From assembly GCF_027497495.1 (NCBI RefSeq), contig NZ_CP114205.1, positions 5,642,001-5,706,000 on the forward strand: 64,000 bases of DNA. The letters run 5' to 3'. The notes under the pieces were generated by a model. It was given only the letters and a program-made list of their open reading frames with translations, did no database searches and had not been told where the DNA came from. A program made the translations under genes and the position numbers. Shown one piece after another: positions 50,222-59,341 of this stretch (position 1 is its first letter; each line of letters starts with the position of its first letter). Source of the DNA: Streptomyces tubercidicus. GTDB lineage: Bacteria > Actinomycetota > Actinomycetes > Streptomycetales > Streptomycetaceae.

Positions 50222-51466
50222 CTAGGCCAGCCCCAGCGCGAAGGCCCCGAACCCGGCGGCCAGCAGCGCGGTGGCGGCCCGGCGGGCCCCGGTGACACCC
50301 GTCCAGGGCGCGTCGAAGCGGCGGGTGGTGCGGCCGATCAGGAGGAGCGCGGCGGCGAACACCGGCAGCCAGGCGAGCCGGGCCAGGAGCCAGCCGAGGG
50401 AGTCGGGCGCCGCCGTCAGTCCGGGGATCTGTCCCAGGAAGGATGCCGGTACGGCCGTCGACAGCAGTGCTGTCTGGTGCCAGCACAGGATCGTCAGCGC
50501 GGAGAGGTTGACGAGCGCCACCGGAGTCCACAGGGCGGGGCGGCGCAGCAGCCGGGCGAGCCGGTCACGGAGCAGCACCGCCGCACCGGACTGGGCCGCC
50601 GCCAGCGCCAGGACCAGCAGCGACGGCGGGTGGGAGTTCGTCCGGTGCTGCCCGGGGACGCCGACCATGCTCGCTGGGTAGTGGAAGAACAGCAGCAGCG
50701 CGGCGAACACCGCGGCGCCGCCGAGCAGCAGCGACCAGGCGGCGCGCCGCCCGAGCCGCCGCTCGCCCCAGGAGACGCCGAGCTGATAGGCGAACATCCA
50801 GCCGGGCAGCAGGTTGAGCAGGCTCAGCCACGGTGGCACGGCATCGGCGTACGGCCCGTAGCGCAGGAAGTCCACCGCGGCCACGGACGCCGCCAGGGGG
50901 GCCGCGGCCCAGGCACCCATCCACCGGGCGGCGCGAACACAGCAGGGTGTCAGCGCGGTGATCACCGCGTACACGCCGACGAACCACAGCGGCTGGATCA
51001 CCAGCGTCGCCCCGGTCCGCAGGGTCGCCTCCGGCACGCCCAGTGTGTAGAGCAGGGGCAGCAGCATCGCCCATACGGCCGTCACCCCGAGCACCGGACG
51101 GCCCAGCCGCACCAGTCGGCCGCGCAGCCAGGACCGGGTGGACTCGCCCCGCCCGGTGGCGCGCCGCAGGGACAGCACCGACGCATGCCCGCCGACCAGA
51201 AAGAAGATGCCGAGCATCTGCAGGACCCAACTGGCCGGTGCGAGCCCGCCGACGGCGGTCAGCAGGCTGGCGTTGTGCAGCGCGCCCCCGGCGTCCAGGG
51301 TGAAGCCCCCGATCAGCCAGTGGCCAAGGGGGACCGCGAGCAGCGCCAGCGCCCGCAGCCCGTCGAGCGCACGGTCGCGGTCCGCGGGCGTGCGGTCCGC
51401 CACCGCGGCCGCGCCGACGGTGAACGGGCGTCTGCCGCGCCGGACGATGCCGCACAGGCTGGACAT
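50222..51466 (-). CDS. Acyltransferase-3 family membrane protein
   Basis: A 414-residue integral membrane protein with about ten helices and the AT3 layout. The motif RALDGLRALALLAVPLGHWLIGG near residue 32 provides the usual R-x-LxxLRxxA..H catalytic His. FFLVGGHASVLSL and the late TM LSALTILCWHQTALL (another conserved His) fit the family. AT3 proteins acylate sugars, peptides or antibiotics at the membrane. The ATG at 51464-51466 has GGGAG 8 nt upstream; the longer frame is not needed. It is downstream of, but separated by a hairpin from, a two-component system. Confidence 0.88.
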   Translation of the reverse strand: MSSLCGIVRRGRRPFTVGAAAVADRTPADRDRALDGLRALALLAVPLGHWLIGGFTLDAGGALHNASLLTAVGGLAPASWVLQMLGIFFLVGGHASVLSLRRATGRGESTRSWLRGRLVRLGRPVLGVTAVWAMLLPLLYTLGVPEATLRTGATLVIQPLWFVGVYAVITALTPCCVRAARWMGAWAAAPLAASVAAVDFLRYGPYADAVPPWLSLLNLLPGWMFAYQLGVSWGERRLGRRAAWSLLLGGAAVFAALLLFFHYPASMVGVPGQHRTNSHPPSLLVLALAAAQSGAAVLLRDRLARLLRRPALWTPVALVNLSALTILCWHQTALLSTAVPASFLGQIPGLTAAPDSLGWLLARLAWLPVFAAALLLIGRTTRRFDAPWTGVTGARRAATALLAAGFGAFALGLA

Positions 51467-51548
51467 GATGGTGTCTCCCTCTCCCGGAGGCGTGCCGGAG
51501 GGAAACCTAGGAAGAGGGGGCATGGCGGGTCGTCACACCGTGGAGGGG

Positions 51549-51569
51549 ACTCCCGGGGGCTACGGGAGT
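51549..51569 (-). terminator. Hairpin after the two-component operon
   Basis: ACTCCCG (51549-51555) and CGGGAGT (51563-51569) are perfect 7-bp arms about 47 bp downstream of the response-regulator stop and before the acyltransferase start. Confidence 0.5.
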
Positions 51570-51615
51570 AGGGGCGCCCCGGCCGCGCTCGTCCTCAGGG
51601 AGGAGCGCGCGGGCG

Positions 51616-52296
51616 CTATCGCTCCCCTGGAGCGACCAGCCCCGACTCATACGCGAAGATCACGGCCTGGGCGCGGTCCCGGAGGTCCAACTTGGCCAGC
51701 ACCCGGCTGACATGGGTCTTCACGGTCTGCTCGGCGACGATCAGCGCATCGGCGATCTCCTGGTTCGACAGCCCGCGGGCGATCAGCTCCAGGACCTCCG
51801 TCTCGCGCGGTGTGAGGCCGTTCAGCCGCAGCGCGGGCCGGCCCTTGCGGGGCACCGGCCCCGAGCGGGCGAAATCGGCGATCAGCCGCCGGGTCACGGA
51901 CGGTGCGAGCAGCGCCTCACCGGCCGCCACGACCCGCACCGCGGAGATCAGATCGGCCGGCGGCGCGTCCTTGAGGAGAAAGCCGGACGCCCCCGCGCGC
52001 AGCGCCTCGTAGACATAGTCATCGACATCGAACGTGGTCAGCATCAGCACCTTCGGCCGGTGGGTGACACCGGCGGGCGGCGCGAGCAGCTGACGGGCCG
52101 CCGCCAGCCCGTCCATCTCCGGCATCCGCACATCCATCAGCACCACATCGGGGTGCGTCCGGCGGCTCAGGGCCACGCCCTGCACCCCGTCCGGGGCGTC
52201 GCCCACCACATCGATATCGCTCTGCGCGGCGAGCAGCGCGGCGAAGCCCGCGCGCACCATGGCCTGGTCGTCGACGATGATCACGCGCGTGGTCAT
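51616..52296 (-). CDS. NarL/LuxR-type response regulator
   Basis: A 226-residue response regulator. The receiver domain has acidic residues in VIIVDDQAMVRAG, the phosphoacceptor Asp in VVLMDVRMPEMDG (about residue 54) and Lys in FLLKDAPP. The C-terminal LuxR HTH is LTPRETEVLELIARGLSNQEIADAL followed by VKTHVSRVLAKL. Its start overlaps the kinase stop (ATGA), so the two form a translated pair. Target genes are unknown; the acyltransferase gene downstream is one candidate. Confidence 0.94.
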   Translation of the reverse strand: MTTRVIIVDDQAMVRAGFAALLAAQSDIDVVGDAPDGVQGVALSRRTHPDVVLMDVRMPEMDGLAAARQLLAPPAGVTHRPKVLMLTTFDVDDYVYEALRAGASGFLLKDAPPADLISAVRVVAAGEALLAPSVTRRLIADFARSGPVPRKGRPALRLNGLTPRETEVLELIARGLSNQEIADALIVAEQTVKTHVSRVLAKLDLRDRAQAVIFAYESGLVAPGER

Positions 52297-53684
52297 ACGG
52301 AGTGGGAATCCTTTGCGGAGAGGGACGGCGCCGCGGAGGGCGGCGGTGAGAGGGGGAGCCGGGCGGCGACCCGGAAGCCGCCGTCGGGCAGCGGCCCGGT
52401 GTCCAGCGAACCGTCGACCAGCCGGACCCGCTCACGCATACCGATCAGGCCATGGCCGGTGCCGGTGGCCTCCAGCGGCGCGGAGGGCGCGGACGGCGCG
52501 GAGTTGACGACCAGTACGGTCAGCCGTGTGCCGTCCGCGCCCGTGGTCACTGACACCCGGGTCCGCGCCCCCGGGGCATGCCGCACCACATTGGCCAGCG
52601 CCTCCTGAACGATCCGGTACGCCGACAGATCCACCGCCGGTTCGAGCGCCACCGACTCCTCCGGCAGCGCCAACTCGACCGGCACACCCGCCCGTACGGT
52701 CCCCTCGACCAGCTTCGGCAGCATGCCGATCCCGGGCTGCGGGGTCTTCTCCGGGCCGCTGTGCTGCTCGGTCTCCTCGCTGCGCAGCACCCCGAGCAGC
52801 CGGCGCATCTCCGCCAGCGACTCCCGGGCGGTCGCCGCGATCGCCCCGAACTCGTCCTCGGCCTCCCGGGGAATCCCGCTGAGTCGATAGGGCGCGCTGG
52901 CCGCCTGAACCGTGATCACCGACATGTGGTGGGCGACGACATCATGCAGTTCACGGGCGATCCGGGCGCGCTCCTCCAGCAGCGTCCGACGGGCCCGCTC
53001 GGCCTCGCTGATGGTCTCCTGCTCGATCAACTTGCGCTGGGCGTCGCCGCGTTCGCGCAAGGTGGCACCCATCATCAGCACCACGCCAGTGAGGACGAAC
53101 AGCAGCACCCAGGTGCTGTTGCTGCCGTCGGGGGTGAACATCCCGGAGAGCAGCCCGGCCACACCGGTCGTCAGCCAGACGGCGGTCAGAGTGCGCCGCC
53201 GCTCGCGCAGCGACAGCGCCAGCATCAGCGCGAGATAGCCGACGATCGCCGTCGGCGGCCAGGGCCAGGCGCGGCCCGCGACACCGTCGGCGCCGATGAG
53301 CGCCACGGCACCGAGGACATCCGCGGCGAAGATCACCCACCAGGCCTGCAGCGGCCGGGTCACCGCGAGCAGCAGCGGTACGGTCTGCGCGGTGGCGAGC
53401 GCACCGGTCAGCCCGCCGGCCAGGCCGTAGTCGTTGCGCAGGACGTTGATGGTCGTCGGCAGCAGGGACACCGCGAACCCGAACGCGACAACATAGGGCA
53501 GGCGGCGCAGCCAGCGGCTCCGGACGGTGCCCAGCAGCGGGGTGCCGGGCTCGGTCGGGGTGCCGAGCTCCACGGCCAGCACCCGCAGCGCCTGCCGTAC
53601 GGCGCGCAGCGCCCGTTGACGGCCCGGCTCATGCAGGGAGCCGTGGGCCGACCCGAGTTCGGGGCTGGAAGATCGCTCACTCAT
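52293..53684 (-). CDS. NarX/DesK-type sensor histidine kinase
   Basis: A 463-residue membrane kinase of the HisKA_3 class. Four to six membrane helices lie between about residues 60 and 225. The phosphoacceptor His is in RARIARELHDVVAHHMSVI near residue 260. The catalytic domain shows YRIVQEALANVVRHAPGA (N box) and GTGHGLIGMRERV (G box). GGAGGGG lies a few bases before the ATG at 53682-53684. It has no large extracytoplasmic sensor, so it probably senses a membrane or envelope state. It is cotranscribed with the response regulator. Confidence 0.93.
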   Translation of the reverse strand: MSERSSSPELGSAHGSLHEPGRQRALRAVRQALRVLAVELGTPTEPGTPLLGTVRSRWLRRLPYVVAFGFAVSLLPTTINVLRNDYGLAGGLTGALATAQTVPLLLAVTRPLQAWWVIFAADVLGAVALIGADGVAGRAWPWPPTAIVGYLALMLALSLRERRRTLTAVWLTTGVAGLLSGMFTPDGSNSTWVLLFVLTGVVLMMGATLRERGDAQRKLIEQETISEAERARRTLLEERARIARELHDVVAHHMSVITVQAASAPYRLSGIPREAEDEFGAIAATARESLAEMRRLLGVLRSEETEQHSGPEKTPQPGIGMLPKLVEGTVRAGVPVELALPEESVALEPAVDLSAYRIVQEALANVVRHAPGARTRVSVTTGADGTRLTVLVVNSAPSAPSAPLEATGTGHGLIGMRERVRLVDGSLDTGPLPDGGFRVAARLPLSPPPSAAPSLSAKDSHSV

Positions 53685-53827
53685 CGCCCCTCCATCTAAG
53701 CGGAGCGCGCCGGGCCCGGCGTCATACCAGGGGCCGGACTTTCGCCCCGTACCACGGTATGAGTCCCCGCCGGGGCAACGGGCCCGCGGTGCCGCCCTGA
53801 TCGGGAAGCGGCGGCGGGCGGCGGAAC

Positions 53828-54709
53828 CTACAGCTCCGCCAGCAGTTCGGCCTTCTTCGCGCTGAACTCGTCGTCGGTCAGCAGCCCGGCGCCGTGCAGG
53901 TCGCCGAGGTGCCGTATCCGGTCCGCGATATCCGCCGGATCGCGGCGGGGCTCCCCGGTCCGGTGGCGTACCGGCGCGCCCTCCGGTGTCTCCTGCACCG
54001 GCTCGGAGGCGCGTACGGCCTGCAGCACCGAGGCCGCGAACGGCAGCGACTCGTGCACAGGGCCGTACCCGAGCCCGAACACCACCGCGGCCGGATCCTG
54101 GTCCGCCTCGCCCGTGCCCGGCTCGCGGGCGCCGCGCTCCAGCAGCCGCAGATAGCCGTTGAGGATCTCCGGCGACCGCCATTCGACCCCGGCCAACTCG
54201 CCCACGGGGAAGGTCTGGTCGCCGCTCTTCCACTTCGCCGAGGACGCGCCGGTCCAGAACCACCGGAAGGTGACCGCGTGCCCGTCGAAGGACGCCTTGC
54301 CGTCATACGCCTTGAAGTGCAGCGGGGGCTCCGGCGCGGCCACCAGATGGCGGTCGGCGGGCTCCTTCGCATCCGGGCCGAGCGCCGTGCGCAGCTCATC
54401 GGCGTAGTACTCGGCGAGCGTTTCGCGGTCGGCCGGCAGTACCAGCCGATAGGGATCGGCGTCCTCCTTGAGCTGCCCGTTCGCCGCTTCCATCAGGGGA
54501 TCGGCGCCGTGCCGGGGCAGGGCGTGCAGCACCACCGTGCCACGTCTGCCCTCGGTCACCTCGACGGAGCTCAGCGCCTCGTACGGAATGCGTCGCTCAC
54601 CGAGCGCCTGGAACAGCTTCGGCTTGCGGATCCCCCGTTCGAAGCGGATGAGTACGGAGTCCGTGTCGAACTCCCAGACGGCGTGAAAACCGGCCAGCAC
54701 ATCACCCAT
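53828..54709 (-). CDS. DUF4429 protein with C-terminal SHOCT domain
   Basis: A 293-residue protein with two DUF4429 repeats (GFHAVWEFDTDSVLIRFERG.. near the start, and FKAYDGKASFDGHAVTFRW near residue 140) and a short SHOCT C-terminus, IADRIRHLGDLHGAGLLTDDEFSAKKAELL. DUF4429 resembles a PH-like beta domain; SHOCT is a small helical module found on many unrelated proteins. No enzymatic motif is evident. I chose ATG at 54707-54709; ATG at 54716-54718 would add three residues. Neither has a ribosome site. It stands alone between the kinase and a hydrolase gene. Confidence 0.87.
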   Translation of the reverse strand: MGDVLAGFHAVWEFDTDSVLIRFERGIRKPKLFQALGERRIPYEALSSVEVTEGRRGTVVLHALPRHGADPLMEAANGQLKEDADPYRLVLPADRETLAEYYADELRTALGPDAKEPADRHLVAAPEPPLHFKAYDGKASFDGHAVTFRWFWTGASSAKWKSGDQTFPVGELAGVEWRSPEILNGYLRLLERGAREPGTGEADQDPAAVVFGLGYGPVHESLPFAASVLQAVRASEPVQETPEGAPVRHRTGEPRRDPADIADRIRHLGDLHGAGLLTDDEFSAKKAELLAEL

Positions 54710-54854
54710 GCGGCTCATCGTATGCGCGCGGTTGGCCACCCGTCCCCCTTCCGGACGCCACCGGGAACGCCTGCCGAAGCGGTGCGTGTCCCTCCGGTCA
54801 CCCGCGTCGTCACCCGCCTCGTGGATGTCCCGGCGGCCCGGCGCGGTTTCCGCA

Positions 54855-54887
54855 GGCACGGCCCGTCCCCGGGCGCCGGGCCGTGCC
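54855..54887 (-). terminator. Terminator after the DUF1023-type hydrolase gene
   Basis: GGCACGGCCCG (54855-54865) and CGGGCCGTGCC (54877-54887) are perfect 11-bp arms with an 11-nt loop, 30 bp downstream of the stop at 54918. Confidence 0.72.
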
Positions 54888-54917
54888 CGCGGTCGCCGGC
54901 CGGTGCCCCCGTGGACC

Positions 54918-56132
54918 TCAGACCAGTTCGGTGCGGCACTGCGGATCGTCGGACGCACAGTCGACGGTGCCGGTCGCGCCGACCCCGACGAGCGCGAAGT
55001 TGCGCAGGCTGCGGGTGCCTGGCGCGAAGTAGCCCGCGTGCCCTTCGGCGCCGTCGGCCGACAGGATCCGGGAGCCGAAGGACGGGTCGACCGGGTCGGC
55101 GCCGTGGCCGAGCCCGCCGACCTCCAGGTTCGGGATGTCCTGGATCCAGTCGTCGGAGTCCCGCATTGCCCAGACGCGGGCCTGGGTGCCCAGCCTGGAG
55201 CGGTTCTCGGCCCGCATGCCGGGGCTTCCGGCCACCGCGATGTCCTTGACGTTGGACGGCAGTTCCCGGGCGGCGACACCGCACACCACGGAGCCGTAGC
55301 TGTGGCAGAAGAGCGAGACCACGTCGGAGGAGGGCAGTGCGTTCACCAGGTCGCGCAGCCGGACCGCACCGGCCGCGGCGAGCTGCCCGGTGGCGGCCTC
55401 GACGCCGATACCGGGCGGCGAGGTGTAGTCGGCCCAGGCGATCACGGCCGTACGGGCGCTCGGCCGGGCCTCCCGCTCGGCGCCGTAGAGGGCACGCGCC
55501 ATACCGACCGGCGCGGTGTTCGCCCGCGCGGTGCGCTCGAAGGTCGACAGATTGACGTCCACACCGGGCACCACGACGGACACCCGGTGGGCCGCCGGGA
55601 GATTGCCGAAGACCTCGGCGGCCCGGCCGCCGCCGGCCGGATCGAAGGCCAGGATCTGCCGCCCGGGAGCCATCATCGAAGAGAGGCGGTGCATCAGCTG
55701 GCCCGCCTCCTGGCGGCCGGCGGGGGTGAGCCGCTGGTCGTGCATCCGGCCCTTCTGGATGCGGCGGGCGTCGTCGATCGCCATCCGGTTGGCGCGGTAA
55801 CGCAGCTTCACCGGGGCCCCGCCCATATTGCCGACCACCAGCGGATAGCGGGCGGTGAGCTGCTGCTTCTCGCCCCGGCTGAGCTTGGCGAAGAAGGACC
55901 GGAGCGTGGCCGGCGGGCCCTGGGGGTCGGGCAGCGGGCGCCCGAGGAAGGTGGCGTGCTGCCAGGCGGTCCTGGCGGTGGCCAGCGGGTTGGCGTCTTC
56001 CTTGGTACCTCTGACCGCCGTCCACCCGGTTATGGCGAGCATGACGAAGACCACCGCCAGAGCGAGGGCGGCACGCCAGGCCGTGGACTGCAGGAAACCG
56101 GAGGAGGGGCCGAGGCCCGAGAAGGAATTCAC
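54918..56132 (-). CDS. DUF1023-type alpha/beta hydrolase, membrane-anchored
   Basis: A 404-residue actinobacterial alpha/beta hydrolase. One hydrophobic segment (AALALAVVFVMLAITGW, about residues 20-36) anchors or exports the protein. The nucleophile elbow is LFCHSYGSVVCG (Ser in CHSYGS in place of the usual GHSYG). The preceding ILAFDPAGGGRAAEVFG and VVVPGVDVNLSTFER, and the late HAGYFAPGTRSLRN carrying the His, fit DUF1023. The substrate is unknown. Start: GTG at 56130-56132 (VNSFSGLG) with AGGGTGG 6 nt upstream; GTG at 56187-56189 would add 19 residues and a second hydrophobic stretch. Confidence 0.83.
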   Translation of the reverse strand: MNSFSGLGPSSGFLQSTAWRAALALAVVFVMLAITGWTAVRGTKEDANPLATARTAWQHATFLGRPLPDPQGPPATLRSFFAKLSRGEKQQLTARYPLVVGNMGGAPVKLRYRANRMAIDDARRIQKGRMHDQRLTPAGRQEAGQLMHRLSSMMAPGRQILAFDPAGGGRAAEVFGNLPAAHRVSVVVPGVDVNLSTFERTARANTAPVGMARALYGAEREARPSARTAVIAWADYTSPPGIGVEAATGQLAAAGAVRLRDLVNALPSSDVVSLFCHSYGSVVCGVAARELPSNVKDIAVAGSPGMRAENRSRLGTQARVWAMRDSDDWIQDIPNLEVGGLGHGADPVDPSFGSRILSADGAEGHAGYFAPGTRSLRNFALVGVGATGTVDCASDDPQCRTELV

Positions 56133-56352
56133 CGCGAGCCACCCTAGGAGACACCAGAGGGCCTCCGCTGTGACCGTGAGTGATCTCACGTTTTGCGGTG
56201 GGCATTTCGACCAAAACGGACACGCGTCATCGATTTACGGTGCTCAGCCGTGCAGTGATGGTCTCAGGGAGAGGTCTTCATGATCGCTTAGCGAAGGGTT
56301 CTCGTTACGGAGGGTGGTGGATCGAGTGATGAACGGAGTCATGGGTTCCGCC

Positions 56353-56396
56353 GCCCGGCTCCTCCGCCGGGCCCGGCGCGCTGCGTTCAGCGCGCC
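56353..56396 (-). terminator. Double hairpin at the end of tetR
   Basis: GGCGCGCTG (56375-56383) pairs with CAGCGCGCC (56388-56396), enclosing the stop-codon region of tetR; a second hairpin, GCCCGGC (56353-56359) with GCCGGGC (56366-56372), follows in the direction of transcription. The rest of the gap 56133-56352 shows no gene. Confidence 0.6.
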
Positions 56397-57040
56397 CGCC
56401 AGTCGTCCTCCATCGCCGGCCCGATGTGATCCAGATAGGACTGGGTCAGCTCGCGGATCGACGCCACGGTGCACTCCTGGCCCTCGCCCCACACCTGGCC
56501 CGCCACCCGCATCACCCCGCCGAACGCGGCGACCAGCACCCGCGGCCGGGGATCGGTGTCCACATCCAGGCCCTCGCGCCGGGCGATCAACCGCGCCATC
56601 TGCTCCTCCAGTTCGGAGGAGCGCCGCAGATGCGCGGCGACCAGCGCGGGCGTCGACTCGATCATCCGGAACGCCCGCATGTACAGCTCCACCGGGATCA
56701 CCGACTCGATCGCACTGCCGATGTCGTCCCACGCCACCATGACGGCGCTGCGCAGTGCGGTCAGCGGCGCCTCCGTCGCGGGCCGCACGCTCAGTTCGTC
56801 GAAGAAGCGGGCCTCAACCATTGCCTGGACGGCGAAGGCGACATCCTCCTTGTTCGCGAAGTAGCGGAAGTACGTCCGCTGGGAGACATCCACCGCCTCC
56901 GCGATCTCGTCGATCGTCGTCGCCTCGTACCCCTGCTCAGTGAACAGTTCGAGCGCCGCGCGGATCAGGGCGTCGCGGGTGCGCTGTTTCTTGCGTGCCC
57001 GCAGGCCCGCGGGTGCCGACTGCGGCGTCGGGGTCGCCAT
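56387..57040 (-). CDS. TetR/AcrR-family regulator of the divergent MFS pump
   Basis: A 217-residue repressor. The HTH is RDALIRAALELFTEQGYEATTIDEIAEAVDVSQRTYFRYFANKEDV (about residues 22-68, core VSQRTYFRYFANKE). The C-terminal region (VELYMRAFRMIESTPALVA; EGQECTVASIRELTQSYLD) is typical of actinomycete multidrug-pump repressors. The ATG at 57038-57040 lies 80 bp from a 19-bp operator inside the divergent pump promoter. The inducer is probably an exported drug or metabolite. Confidence 0.9.
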   Translation of the reverse strand: MATPTPQSAPAGLRARKKQRTRDALIRAALELFTEQGYEATTIDEIAEAVDVSQRTYFRYFANKEDVAFAVQAMVEARFFDELSVRPATEAPLTALRSAVMVAWDDIGSAIESVIPVELYMRAFRMIESTPALVAAHLRRSSELEEQMARLIARREGLDVDTDPRPRVLVAAFGGVMRVAGQVWGEGQECTVASIRELTQSYLDHIGPAMEDDWRAR

Positions 57041-57119
57041 CCTGAGCCGCCTTTCCGTGGTGTTCTCGCTGCTCAGGTTACCTGTGAGCGAGATGACAGT
57101 TACCGACTCATGAAATGCT

Positions 57120-57149
57120 TTGTCAAATGTCAGTGGCTGACATTAGCCT
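57120..57149 (+). promoter_or_regulatory. MFS promoter with a TetR operator filling the spacer
   Basis: TTGTCA (57120-57125), 18-bp spacer, TAGCCT (57144-57149). The spacer is occupied by the perfect palindrome AATGTCAGTGGCTGACATT (57126-57144), overlapping the first base of the -10. The start codon at 57156 is 7 nt after the -10, so the mRNA is probably leaderless. Confidence 0.78.
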
Positions 57150-57155
57150 CTTGGT

Positions 57156-58757
57156 ATGAGTTCTCAGACCCCGGTTGCCGAAGCCGCGCCGGACCTTCCC
57201 GTACCGGACCCCCCGAAGGGACTGCGCGGTCACCCGTGGCTGACCCTCTTCTCCGTCGCCATCGGCGTCATGATGGTCGCCCTGGACGGCACGATCGTCG
57301 CCATCGCCAACCCGGCCATCAAGCAGGACCTCGGCGCCTCGCTCGCCGACGTGCAGTGGATCACCAACGGCTACATGCTCGCCCTGGCCATCGCGCTGAT
57401 CACCGCGGGCAAGCTCGGTGACCGCTTCGGCCACCGCCAGACCTTCCTCATCGGCATCCTCGGCTTCGCCGCCGCCTCCGCCGCCATCGGGTTCTCCCAT
57501 GAGGTCGCGCTGGTCATCGCTTTCCGGGTGCTCCAGGGCCTGTTCGGCGCGCTGCTGATGCCCGCCGCGCTGGGGCTGCTGCGCGCCACCTTCCCGGCCG
57601 AGAAGCTCAACATGGCGATCGGTATCTGGGGCATGGTCATCGGCGCCTCCACCGCCGGCGGCCCGATAGTCGGCGGACTGCTGGTCGAGCACGTCAACTG
57701 GCAGTCCGTGTTCTTCATCAACGTTCCGGTCGGTGTACTGGCCCTCGTCCTCGGCCTGGTGATCCTCAAGGACCACCGCGCGGAGAACGCCCCCCGCTCG
57801 TTCGACATCCCGGGCATCGTGCTGCTCTCCGGCGCGATGTTCTGCCTCATCTGGCCGCTGATCAAGGCGGGGGAGTGGCACTGGGACAGCATGAAGACCT
57901 GGGGCTTCCTGATCGCCGCCGTGGTCCTCTTCGCCCTGTTCGCGCTCCTGGAGAGCAAGGTCCGCGAACCGCTCATCCCGCTGCGGATGTTCCGCTCGCT
58001 GCCGCTGACCGCCGGCACGGTCCTGATGGTGCTGATGGCCTTCGCCTTCATGGGCGGCCTGTTCTTCGTGACGTTCTACCTCCAGAACGTGCACGGCATG
58101 TCGCCCGTGGACAGCGGTCTGCACCTGCTCCCGCTCACCGGCATGATGATCGTCGGCTCACCGCTGGCCGGCGCTCTGATCACCAAGTTCGGGCCGCGCA
58201 TCCCGCTGGTCGGCGGCATGGTCCTCACCGCCGTCGCCATGTACGGCATGTCCGGCCTCGACACCGGCACCGGCACCGGCCCGATGTCCCTCTGGTTCGC
58301 GCTGCTCGGCCTGGGGCTCGCGCCCGTCATGGTCGGCGCCACCGAGGTCATCGTCGGCAACGCCCCGCTGGAGCTCTCCGGCGTCGCGGGCGGCCTCCAG
58401 CAGGCCGCGATGCAGGTCGGCGGCAGCCTCGGTACGGCCGTGCTCGGCGCGGTGATGGCCTCCCGCGTCGACAGCGACCTCCCCGGCAACTGGCGTTCGG
58501 CCGGCCTCCCGCCGGCCCCGCCCGCCCAGGCGTCCCAGCTCTCCGACGCCGTCTCGGCCGGTATCGCACCGGTCCCGAAGGGCACCCCGCCGGAGTTCGC
58601 CCAGAAGATCACCTCCGTCGCCCATGACACCTTCGTGTCCGGCATGAGCGAGGCCTTCATGGTCGCCTGCGGTGTGGCGGCCGTCGCCGCGGTCGTCGCC
58701 TTCTTCACCAAGCGCGGCGCGAACGCCGAGGCGGGCGCCGGCATGGGCCACATCTGA
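57156..58757 (+). CDS. MFS transporter, DHA2 (14-TM) drug-exporter type
   Basis: A 533-residue proton-driven exporter with about 14 helices. TM1 has GVMMVALDGTIVAIANPAI with the conserved Asp, the loop 2-3 motif A is GKLGDRFGHRQTFLIG, and the DHA2 motif near TM5 is GASTAGGPIVGGLLVEHVNW. It resembles EmrB/LfrA-type pumps. No ribosome site precedes ATG 57156; a leaderless start is predicted. It is divergent from the TetR gene. It is a distinct paralogue of the MFS pump at 17091-18713, with the same family layout but different regulator type. Confidence 0.92.
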   Translation: MSSQTPVAEAAPDLPVPDPPKGLRGHPWLTLFSVAIGVMMVALDGTIVAIANPAIKQDLGASLADVQWITNGYMLALAIALITAGKLGDRFGHRQTFLIGILGFAAASAAIGFSHEVALVIAFRVLQGLFGALLMPAALGLLRATFPAEKLNMAIGIWGMVIGASTAGGPIVGGLLVEHVNWQSVFFINVPVGVLALVLGLVILKDHRAENAPRSFDIPGIVLLSGAMFCLIWPLIKAGEWHWDSMKTWGFLIAAVVLFALFALLESKVREPLIPLRMFRSLPLTAGTVLMVLMAFAFMGGLFFVTFYLQNVHGMSPVDSGLHLLPLTGMMIVGSPLAGALITKFGPRIPLVGGMVLTAVAMYGMSGLDTGTGTGPMSLWFALLGLGLAPVMVGATEVIVGNAPLELSGVAGGLQQAAMQVGGSLGTAVLGAVMASRVDSDLPGNWRSAGLPPAPPAQASQLSDAVSAGIAPVPKGTPPEFAQKITSVAHDTFVSGMSEAFMVACGVAAVAAVVAFFTKRGANAEAGAGMGHI

Positions 58758-58830
58758 CCGGCACCCCGGCCGTACGGCGTGCCCGGTTCGCGGAGCGACG
58801 TACGACCGGCGGCCCCCGCCCGTGGCACTT

Positions 58831-58873
58831 GGCGCGCGGCCCGCACGAGGTTTCCTCGTCCGGGCCGCGCGCC
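58831..58873 (+). terminator. Long terminator hairpin after the MFS gene
   Basis: GGCGCGCGGCCCG (58831-58843) pairs with CGGGCCGCGCGCC (58861-58873); within it ACGAGG (58845-58850) pairs with CCTCGT (58854-58859) around a TTT loop. This is the longest hairpin in the window. From 58874 to 59341 I see no gene or clear promoter. Confidence 0.82.
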
Positions 58874-59341
58874 GTTGCGTGTGCGAGCGGGCTGCCGGCG
58901 CGGGGTGGCCGGGGCGGCGCGGTCGGTGCGGTCGGTGCGGGCGTCAACCACCCGCCGCGAGCCGCCCTCGGGCCCTATCCGCCTTTCCCCAGGCGGCAGT
59001 TGGTCTCCCTCGGCGGGCCGAATCCCTCATCCGGATGAGCAGGTCCGGGAACCGGCTCACCACCACTACGGCGCACGGTGCACCGCCCGCGGCCTCCGCC
59101 CCCGGCAGACACCGGGAGGAACGGTTCCGCGGTCTGCCCGCCCCGCCCCGCCGCACGTCAACCTCGCGCACCGGCCGCCCCGCTCGGGCGCGTTGGTCTG
59201 TCCACATACCTGATCCGGGTGGCAGTGCCGCCACGGGCTTGGCATCCGCACCCCGCCCTCGCGAAGCTCGATGACGAACCCGCCGCGGGCAACCGGCCCG
59301 CCTCGCGGGGCCTCAGCGACACACTCCACGGGGGAGATTCC

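Noticed and set aside
58874..59341. Several small plus- and minus-strand frames in the gap after the MFS gene
   Set aside because: They lack ribosome sites, recognisable domains and normal amino acid composition; the gap looks non-coding.
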